DNA from: Bacillota bacterium
Lineage (GTDB): Bacteria > Bacillota > Clostridia > Christensenellales > SZUA-584
Direction of reading: 5' to 3'
DNA: 64,000 nt
Assembly (NCBI GenBank): GCA_023410595.1
Contig: JAEYPO010000025.1
Coordinates: forward strand, 1 to 64,000
How positions within the stretch are numbered: the first letter of the stretch is position 1; every line of letters begins with the position of its first letter. Under the pieces are notes generated by a model. It was not told where the DNA came from and made no database searches. It saw only the letters and a list, made by a program, of their open reading frames with translations. The position numbers were made by a program, and so were the translations under genes. Positions 26,704 to 33,744 of this stretch are shown piece by piece.

Positions 26704-28104
26704 GTGAAAAAAGCGTGTAATTTCCGAACAGCAATTTTCATATACGTCATATTGAATTTACTGATCATACCCGCCTGCCAGCCCACGCCGGAGGAACCGA
26801 TAGTTGTAAAAAAGGCCGGCGACGCGTTGGAAAGCGCGCTCGCGGCGACGGCGGCTCCTGAACTGTCCCCGGCACAAACAGATAAGACCAGTGAAACCGC
26901 CGGCATGGCCATAAGCGGGCACTGGACGGACAGCACGGCGAGCGAACTCACGACCGTCAATATCGACGCGGATGTGCTGACGCCCAACGTGTCCGCCTAT
27001 CCGGTGTATGTGGTGTCTCCGCTCGTCGTGGACCAGGCGCTTGCGGAGAAATTCATAAATTATGTAGCCAAAGACGCCGTGAACATAAAAAACGGCAGTG
27101 CGATGTCCAAAGAGGTTCTTGAGGGAGCTATAACACGTCTGCAGATGGAAATCGAGAAAGCAAAGAACGGGAAACAGGACCCGGACGACGATATGTCGCC
27201 TAAGGAGCGGATAGCGTTCACTGAGCAGCAACTGGAAACGTACGAAAACGAATACAATAAAGTGGTCGCCGAGGGAGATACGTCGGGGCAGCCTCTTGAC
27301 TATACGTTCGAGCCGGAAATAGGCTTTCCGGAGCGCACTGTCGTATGCTTCAATGCCGACATGAAGGACGGGAGCGGCAGGTTGCTGCGTTTTGAACGCA
27401 GCAACGAAGGCGGAGGCCCGACATTTTCGCTTATCACAGTGATAAATGAAAGTGAATTTGATGAGCGCACAGGCAGCCCTGTTCCTGCGGATGAGGCGAG
27501 AGCGAAAGCTATGGAAGCAGTAAACGAGCTGGATATAGGAGAGTATTATCTGGCTGAGGAAAATGTCCGCGGCTGTTTCAACGAATTGATATTCGAACGG
27601 TCGTTTGGCGGTATACCGGTCACGCTCGCCAACTGCGGCAACGGCAATTCCAGCGGCGTTGTGACTGAGGATGAGCTAAACTATAATTTTGTACTGTGGC
27701 AGGAACGCCTCGGTATATATGTCAATGACAGCGGCGTGGTATTGGTGGACTGGACATCGCCCTGCAGCATTACGCGGACCGTGAACGAAAACGTCGCGCT
27801 TAAGCCTCTTGACGAAATTAAAGATATATTCAAGCAGCAGATACTGTACAACGTCTATGAAGATGACGGCAATAAGGATACGATGCTGATAGACGAAGTT
27901 AGGCTTGGGTACATGGTTATCCCTGAAAAGGACGATCCCTCGACATACCGTACGATACCGGTATGGGATTTTATCGGGTCGGATACGATAGACCCGGATT
28001 TGATCGCCAAAATGAAAGAGCAGGGGCTATCGCCCAGTCGATTAAGCTATCTATCGATAAATGCCATAGACGGCAGTATTATCAACAGAAACCGCGGCTA
28101 TTAA
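26704..28104 (+). CDS. CQPTPE-family lipoprotein, copy C
   Basis: 466 residues from GTG 26704 behind CGGAGGT, with the same start context as copy A. Signal peptide ends in lipobox IPAC, C25, then CQPTPEEPIVVKK. Landmarks: HWTDS, VNIDADVLTPNVSAYPV, coiled coil at about 140-190, ERSFGGIPV, YVNDSGVVLVDW, IPVWDFIG and C-terminal NAIDGSIINRNRGY. It has its own promoter and operator-like repeat, so it may start a second transcript covering the remnants downstream. Confidence 0.85.
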   Translation: MKKACNFRTAIFIYVILNLLIIPACQPTPEEPIVVKKAGDALESALAATAAPELSPAQTDKTSETAGMAISGHWTDSTASELTTVNIDADVLTPNVSAYPVYVVSPLVVDQALAEKFINYVAKDAVNIKNGSAMSKEVLEGAITRLQMEIEKAKNGKQDPDDDMSPKERIAFTEQQLETYENEYNKVVAEGDTSGQPLDYTFEPEIGFPERTVVCFNADMKDGSGRLLRFERSNEGGGPTFSLITVINESEFDERTGSPVPADEARAKAMEAVNELDIGEYYLAEENVRGCFNELIFERSFGGIPVTLANCGNGNSSGVVTEDELNYNFVLWQERLGIYVNDSGVVLVDWTSPCSITRTVNENVALKPLDEIKDIFKQQILYNVYEDDGNKDTMLIDEVRLGYMVIPEKDDPSTYRTIPVWDFIGSDTIDPDLIAKMKEQGLSPSRLSYLSINAIDGSIINRNRGY

Positions 28105-28127
28105 GGACTAATCTGATTTCAGTAATG

Positions 28128-28161
28128 AATGGTATCAGAACAATTATATTCTGATACCATT
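28128..28161 (+). terminator. Hairpin after lipoprotein copy C
   Basis: AATGGTATCAGAA (28128-28140), eight-base loop and its perfect reverse complement (28149-28161). The T-run after it is poor, so termination may be partial. Confidence 0.6.
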
Positions 28162-28186
28162 TATTCAGATGTAAAAAATCATTTAC

Positions 28187-28468
28187 AACCAGCCGACGCC
28201 GGAGAACGAGATAGTAAAGTCGGAGGATAATATATTTTACAATATATATGCGGACAAGGAAGATAAGGTTACTGTCAATATCGAGTCAATTGAACTCAAT
28301 TATATGTGCGTAAAGCAAAAGGACTCTTTAACAAAGCTGTTGGCTATTCCTGTTTGGGATTTTATCGGGTTTCAAAAAGAAACTAAATTCGGTTTCCGCA
28401 TAAGCGGGTGTTACTTAACGTTAAATGCAATTGACGGAACGGTGATCGATAGGGAGCTCGGATATTGA
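28187..28468 (+). pseudogene. Internally deleted CQPTPE-family copy D
   Basis: An in-frame stretch of 93 codons reads NQPTPENEIVK, a short acidic linker, then VTVNIESIELNYM, IPVWDFIGF and finally LNAIDGTVIDRELGY. It therefore joins the start of the mature domain directly to its last 60-70 residues, with some 350 residues of the middle missing. The lipobox cysteine is replaced by asparagine, and there is no signal peptide, start codon or ribosome binding site. A dead remnant left by deletion between or within paralogues. Confidence 0.75.
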
Positions 28469-28501
28469 GCGGAAATATTGAATTGTAAAAGGATTGCGCC
28501 G

Positions 28502-29949
28502 ATGAAGAAGGAAAACCTTTTCATAGCAGGGCTGCTGATGCTGGGGATCTTATTTGCCTATCCGCCTGCCAGCCGACGCCGAAGGAACCGATAGTTGTAA
28601 ATAAGGCCGGCGACGCTATGGAGAAGATCATAGACAGCACGCCTGTCCCGACAATTCCGGAAGAAACGCTGGGTGCACAAAACGCTGAGATCACATATAA
28701 AACGCTCGGCCATTGGCAGGACAGCTTTTCCGCAGGAACGGCAAATATAGAAATAGACGCGGATATAATTATGCCGGGTATGCCTGCAATACCCGTATAT
28801 CAGGTATCTCCCGCGGAATTCGACGAGCGGGACGTTGACAAAGTCATAGAAGTTTTTATGGGAGACGCTCAGCTTTCAAATTACGAATACAGTACCCGCT
28901 CGCGGATCGAAGAATACATTGTCGAGAGCGAGGCAGTACTCGCCGAGTATAAGGCCGGGAACCTGCCGCCCGACGACGACCGTCCCGCAGAGCAGCAGAT
29001 AAATGAACTGGAAGGCAGGATAGAAGAGCTTAAGCAGGAATATGCAAACGCGCCGGAAGACTTTATACAGCCGGGGCCGGCGGATACCTCATTCAAGCAG
29101 ACCGAATTCGGCCATACCGTTAATCTTTATGGGAAGAGCGCTGACGGCAGGGAATGCATACTTACTGTTACGAACAGTAAAGAATTCGGTTCGGCCATGT
29201 TTTACGGCGTCTGTGGTGCCGACAACCTTAAAGGCGACAACAAGAGGATATCGCCCGAAGAAGCGCAGGGTTTCATAGACAGCGGCGTGCTGGACATCGA
29301 AGCGTCGAAGGAACTGGCGGAGCGGTATATACAATCTATGGGCATAACCGATTACTGCTTTGTTCATACAGAGATATTTTACCGTGTCACTCCGTCGGGT
29401 GACGTTCCCGTTTGTTCAGTAAGTTATACGCGCACATACGGCGGGCTGCCTTTTAAAAATTATTCGCCCTGGCCGAGGCCGCTTTCTTCCGACGACGTAC
29501 AGGAAGAGCCGCTTTACGCAAAGGTCGCTTCCCCGGAGGATATCTGTGTGATCACTGACGGAACGACCGTTTATACGTTCGGGTGGTCAAACCCGTATAT
29601 TGTGGAAAACGTGAGAAACGAAAACGTGCAGACGTATTCGACAGACGAGGTGAAGCAACGGATAAAAAAGCAGCTGGAAATAAATCTGGCAGTAGACGGC
29701 AATATATTCGACGACGTGAATGTAAACATCAGCAGCGTCGTTATGGGCAGCTTTTATATGCCGGTCAGGGACGAGCAGGACGTCTATATGATGATACCGG
29801 TGTGGGACACGCTTGGCGACGAGACATATGAGGGAGGGAAACCGCGTTTCAACGGGTTTTCCGTCTATGGCGAGGATGTCGACAACGTCAGCTTTGTAAC
29901 GGTGAACGCCGTAGATGGCAGCATAATAGACCGGGAGAGAGGCTATTAA
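28502..29949 (+). pseudogene. CQPTPE-family lipoprotein copy E, frameshifted at the signal peptide
   Basis: ATG 28502 encodes a good signal peptide start (MKKENLFIAGLLMLGILFAY), but the mature part SACQPTPKEPIVVNK lies one base out of phase (cysteine codon 28567-28569) and then stays open to 29949. Inserting one base near 28559 would restore an ILFA.SAC lipobox. From there the body is intact: HWQDS, IEIDADIIMP, coiled coil ending YANAPED, TRTYGGLP, IPVWDTLG, NAVDGSIIDRERGY. The first in-frame ATG of the body is 28618, which would give an unexported 443-residue protein. Recent mutation or a sequencing error; no classical slippery heptamer is present. Confidence 0.75.
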
Positions 29950-29965
29950 GAGAAGGGGGATCAAT

Positions 29966-30196
29966 ATGAAGAGCATACGGATTTCAGGCGTAATATTATC
30001 CGTCATTATGTTGTTAACAGCTTTTATACTGCCCGCCTGCCAGCCGATGCCAACTGAGAACATCACATCAAATTTACTGCCGGTAAACTATAAACCGTTT
30101 TACAACGCTATTACATCCATAGATTATAGAGGTTATCAAAATATTGAAAGGAAGTGGTTCTCTCTATGTACCGGAAAAGACAATGTCACGTTATAA
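29966..30196 (+). pseudogene. Truncated lipoprotein remnant F
   Basis: 76-residue frame with a full signal peptide and lipobox (AFILPAC), then QPMPTEN, a degraded CQPTPE. The remaining 45 residues do not match the family. GAAGGGGG precedes the ATG, so a short lipopeptide could still be made. It overlaps the next gene's start. Best read as a copy that lost its domain; a functional small lipoprotein is less likely. Confidence 0.55.
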
Positions 30197-31614
30197 AAAG
30201 CGCGTTACTGGTAATTGCGGTCATAATATCGGTCGCTTTTTGTTCCGCCTGCCAGCCAACGCCGGAGACGCCTCCCATAGTGAACAAGAACGACGGGAAG
30301 CTTGAGGAGAAATTGGAAGCGACGCCGCCGCCCGAGGAGTCAATACAGTCGTATACGGCCCCTGAGCATTGGAGCGATACAGTGAAGGACGAGAAGCTGA
30401 CTATCGAAATAGACGCGGATGTAAAGCTGCCTCTTGTGGACAAGTACCCTGTTGTAAAGCTCGAACCCGCGGCGTTCACGCAGCAGCAGGTAGACGATAT
30501 GGTTAATTACTTTGCGGCGGGGAAGAAGCTTTACCTGCCGCACGTGATGACGAAATCGGACTACGATGAGATGATAGTCGACGCAAAGCGGGGGCAGGAG
30601 ATAGACGGCAAATTCGTCGTTACCGAGGAGAGCAAGGAATGGCTTAAAGAGCTGGAGGAGAAGCATGCGGCTGCGCCCGAAGATTCGCCTGTAATCTATA
30701 CCGACACGACGCTGACATACACAAGAGATTACGAGACGGGCGTAGAGGACACCGCAGGGGGTAAGAATTTCTTAAGCGTGATGGTGGAAAACGGTGACGG
30801 CAAAGACGGAAGCATATACGTCAGCAACTACGCTGCGGGCAAATACGGCTCGACGTGTTTTTCATATTCTTCCGGTTACGACGGCATGTACCTTTCAGAG
30901 TCGGATTACGATTCTATGGTGAGGGGCAGCAGCGAGGAGGAATCGGGCTGGACGGGTACGGGCGTGCTTTATGATAAGGTAACGATTAAAAAGGAAGACG
31001 CTCAGCTTGTAGCCGATAAGACAATAACCGACCTCGGCATAACGGGGCTGGCGCTCGTAAGCGCCGACAGGGCCGTGTCGCGCGATTATCCCGACAAGGG
31101 AGGCTACAGGTTCGAGTATATGCGCGAAAGCGGAGGGATACCCGGATACCAGTTCAGAGTCGGAAGCTGGCACAAAGACGAACCGCCGCCGCAGTATTCC
31201 TCTCCCTTTTCGATGGAGGAGCTTTCCATACTGGTGACGGAAGACGGCGTGCAAAGCTTTATTTGGTACGGATGTGCGAAGGTAATTGAGACTATGAACG
31301 AAAACGTGGAGATACTGCCGTTTGAAGACATACAGCAAAGGCTGATAGACCAGATACGTTATAAGAATTCTTTCGGGCAGCTTGACTACATGGAAGATTT
31401 CAAGGTTTATGTGGTAACGGCAGAGCTGCGGGTCGGGTATATCGGCGTAAAAGACAACCCTGATCAGGCGATGCTCATACCCGTATGGACGTTTGAAACG
31501 GAGGTTGGGTTTGGAAAGGCGGAGCGATTCAGCGACAATTCCTATATGCTGAACGCTATAGACGGCGGCGTTGTCGAGATGGAAAGGCCGGAGGAGGATT
31601 TCCCAGAAGGCTGA
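30166..31614 (+). CDS. CQPTPE-family lipoprotein, copy G
   Basis: 482 residues from ATG 30166 (AGGAAG lies 11 bases before); GTG 30154 is an in-frame alternative with too short a spacing. Signal peptide, lipobox CSAC, C29, then CQPTPETPPIVNK. Landmarks: HWSDTV, LTIEIDADVKLP, FTQQQVDDMVNYF, coiled coil ending HAAAPED, MRESGGIPG and a C-terminal NAIDGGVVEME followed by an acidic tail in place of LGY. It is closest in its early region to copy A (both TPETPP). Ligand and function unknown. Confidence 0.85.
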   Translation: MYRKRQCHVIKSALLVIAVIISVAFCSACQPTPETPPIVNKNDGKLEEKLEATPPPEESIQSYTAPEHWSDTVKDEKLTIEIDADVKLPLVDKYPVVKLEPAAFTQQQVDDMVNYFAAGKKLYLPHVMTKSDYDEMIVDAKRGQEIDGKFVVTEESKEWLKELEEKHAAAPEDSPVIYTDTTLTYTRDYETGVEDTAGGKNFLSVMVENGDGKDGSIYVSNYAAGKYGSTCFSYSSGYDGMYLSESDYDSMVRGSSEEESGWTGTGVLYDKVTIKKEDAQLVADKTITDLGITGLALVSADRAVSRDYPDKGGYRFEYMRESGGIPGYQFRVGSWHKDEPPPQYSSPFSMEELSILVTEDGVQSFIWYGCAKVIETMNENVEILPFEDIQQRLIDQIRYKNSFGQLDYMEDFKVYVVTAELRVGYIGVKDNPDQAMLIPVWTFETEVGFGKAERFSDNSYMLNAIDGGVVEMERPEEDFPEG

Positions 31615-31664
31615 TTGTAAGCGAGATAGCAAAGACTATCGTCGGTATAACAGGAGGAATACCT

Positions 31665-33257
31665 ATGAGAACCGTTATTTTTAAATATAAAGCTATGTTT
31701 GCTATACTGGCGGCGGTGATTATATGCCTCTCCGCCTGCCAGCCTACGCCCGAAGTACCAATAGTCGTGGGCAAGGACCAGGGAAAGATGCTGGAGGCCG
31801 CGAAGCAGGCGCCATCCGGCGCGCAGCCGGTGTCACTTTCTGAGCAGGTAAGCGCGCCTGATAAATACGCGGCGGACATAGCGCTCGCGGACGGGAAGAT
31901 GGCGATAAAAGCGGACGCACCCGTTATACTGTCCGATGTTAAGGGCCTGCCTACGCTGCGCGTGCAGGCGGCGGATTTCACACAACAGCAGGTTGACGGC
32001 ATGATAGCGGCGCTGTTTAAGGGGCAGAAGATATATGAGACGCAGTACGGCCCCGAAACGAAAGACGAGATTGCAGCGCAGATAGTAAATTACGAGCAGA
32101 TGAAGGCGTCGGACGAGTATTCATCGGAAGGTGACCAGGCGCAGATCGACGAGCAGATAAACCGGCTTAAAAAGCAGTATGAAACGGCGCCGGAAACGAG
32201 TGAGGACATCGTCACGGAATCGGACGGCAAACTCAAACAGATGGAGATAAAGGATGAGGACGGAAAGCATATGGCCTACTATATGGGCCTTAACGTGACC
32301 ACATATACTGATCCTGACGATTACGAGCTGGGCGCGTCGATGCAGGTGCGCAACAACAACGATATGAAGGAGGCGGTTTTTGAGATAACGGAACATGGCG
32401 GAGGCGGCATGCCGCTGAGGCGCTGTGCGACGCTGGATTACAGAAATGCGGCGAACAAAGCGTTTACAAACTGGGGCCAGCATACTCCTATACCGGTTGA
32501 TGAGGTTACCGTTATTGAAGACCAAAACGTGCTTGCCAAGCTTAAGATGACGCCCGCGCAGGCAGCAGAGGCGGCGGAGACGCTGCTTAAAGAAGCAGGT
32601 ATAGATTACATGTCCGTATGCGCCATGTACCTTGTGGACGACGAAAACCTGGGCAACTATGACGGGATAGTATCTCCCGCAGAGAACTACGCGTACAGGA
32701 TATGCCTCCGGCGCACGGTAAACGGAGCACCGTGCGCATACCTTCGTGGTTATACTTCATCGGGAGGCGGAAACGAAGCGTTTAAACAAGCCGCTGAAGG
32801 GGATCTGTCGAGCCTGAAGTACGTAGGGGAATGGGAGTATGAAACGTTTATGATTATGATGAACGATCAGGGCGTTATCACGCTCGACTGGATGTCCCCG
32901 TTAACGGTGGGTGAAACTGTTGTGGAGAACTCGGCGCTGCTGCCGTTTGAGCGCATTACAGCCGCGTTTGAACAGCGGATGCGCGACAAATACGAGCCGC
33001 AGGCAAAAGAAGACTTTATCGCGAGCATGAACTTCAGTGTCGATTACGTGTCGCTCGAGCTGCAGCGCATAGCCGAGCAGGACTCACTTGATACCGGGCT
33101 GCTCGTGCCCGTATGGAACTTCTATGGCACTGAAGTTGATGGCTATAACGACCAGGGTAATGTCACAACAAATGAAAACGGCTTCAACGAGCCGAGGCCG
33201 ATACTGTCGGTCAACGCTATAGACGCGAGCGTTATTTACAATGATTTGGGATATTAA
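31665..33257 (+). CDS. CQPTPE-family lipoprotein, copy H
   Basis: 530 residues; signal peptide with lipobox LSAC, C25, CQPTPEVPIVVGK. Landmarks: IKADAPVILSDVKGLPTLRV in place of the usual IDADV strand, FTQQQVDGMIAALF, coiled coil ending YETAPET, RRTVNGAPC, IMMNDQGVITLDW, VPVWNFYG and NAIDASVIYNDLGY. AGGAGGA precedes the ATG 50 bases after copy G. It is the last free-standing copy, directly before the blaI-type promoter. Unique among the copies for its alanine-rich linker after the lipobox. Confidence 0.85.
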   Translation: MRTVIFKYKAMFAILAAVIICLSACQPTPEVPIVVGKDQGKMLEAAKQAPSGAQPVSLSEQVSAPDKYAADIALADGKMAIKADAPVILSDVKGLPTLRVQAADFTQQQVDGMIAALFKGQKIYETQYGPETKDEIAAQIVNYEQMKASDEYSSEGDQAQIDEQINRLKKQYETAPETSEDIVTESDGKLKQMEIKDEDGKHMAYYMGLNVTTYTDPDDYELGASMQVRNNNDMKEAVFEITEHGGGGMPLRRCATLDYRNAANKAFTNWGQHTPIPVDEVTVIEDQNVLAKLKMTPAQAAEAAETLLKEAGIDYMSVCAMYLVDDENLGNYDGIVSPAENYAYRICLRRTVNGAPCAYLRGYTSSGGGNEAFKQAAEGDLSSLKYVGEWEYETFMIMMNDQGVITLDWMSPLTVGETVVENSALLPFERITAAFEQRMRDKYEPQAKEDFIASMNFSVDYVSLELQRIAEQDSLDTGLLVPVWNFYGTEVDGYNDQGNVTTNENGFNEPRPILSVNAIDASVIYNDLGY

Positions 33258-33261
33258 ATGG

Positions 33262-33290
33262 TTGACAAGATAAAACCGTAGGTCTATAGT
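33262..33290 (+). promoter_or_regulatory. Promoter of the blaI-blaR1-like pair
   Basis: TTGACA (33262-33267), exact 17-base spacer, TATAGT (33285-33290). The -10 box lies inside the inverted repeat at 33282-33297, a classic repressor arrangement. Confidence 0.8.
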
Positions 33291-33346
33291 AATAGACGAG
33301 GAAATTAAAGGGATTAATTTAAAACTCTATAATAATAGGCCTACGG
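33276..33346. promoter_or_regulatory. Paired operator-like sites of the BlaI-like repressor
   Basis: Site 1, CCGTAGGTCTATAGTAATAG (33276-33295), contains the perfect inverted repeat GTCTAT-AGTA-ATAGAC (33282-33297) over the -10 box. Site 2, CTATAATAATAGGCCTACGG (33327-33346), is the reverse complement of site 1 at 17 of 20 bases and overlaps the ribosome binding site. Two oppositely oriented sites flank the transcription start, fitting autorepression. Confidence 0.65.
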
Positions 33347-33355
33347 AGGTTCCAT

Positions 33356-33742
33356 ATGAAAGAAGCGCTTTCAAAACAGGAATGGGTGATAATGGAGACG
33401 CTGTGGAAACGGCATCCCTTGTTCCTGTCGGAGATAATGGAAAATATGTCAGCCATGGTTAACTGGCAGAAGAGCACGTTTTCCACGTATATGAGAAAGC
33501 TTTGCGACAGTGGCTATATAGCATATAAAACAGTGAGCGGCAACCGCGCATATTATCCGGCTGTGGAACGCGAGGAGTGTGTACGCAATGAAAGCCGCTA
33601 TATGATCTCAAAGCTGACGGATTCCAGCGCGAAGCTGTTTTTAACATGCATGATAAAAGAAAGCGGGCTTTCACAAAGCGACAAGGCGGAACTTAAGAAG
33701 CTTATAGCGGAACTGGGCGAAATGAAGGACAAGGAGAAATAG
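33356..33742 (+). CDS. BlaI/MecI/CopY-family transcriptional repressor
   Basis: 128 residues, winged-helix repressor of the Penicillinase_R family: LSKQEWVIMETLW at the N-terminus, WQKSTFSTYMRKLCDSGYIA as recognition helix and wing entry, then RAYYPAVEREE and a C-terminal dimerisation helix. Family members are cleaved in the C-terminal region by a partner M56 protease. GGAGG lies six bases before the ATG. Only two bases separate it from the BlaR1-like gene. Its operators are probably the paired sites in its own promoter; other targets are unknown. Confidence 0.9.
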   Translation: MKEALSKQEWVIMETLWKRHPLFLSEIMENMSAMVNWQKSTFSTYMRKLCDSGYIAYKTVSGNRAYYPAVEREECVRNESRYMISKLTDSSAKLFLTCMIKESGLSQSDKAELKKLIAELGEMKDKEK

Positions 33743-33744
33743 AT

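Noticed and set aside
28540..28570. Programmed -1 frameshifting in lipoprotein copy E
   Set aside because: The phase change is in the right direction, but no slippery heptamer of the X XXY YYZ type and no following pseudoknot-like structure is visible.
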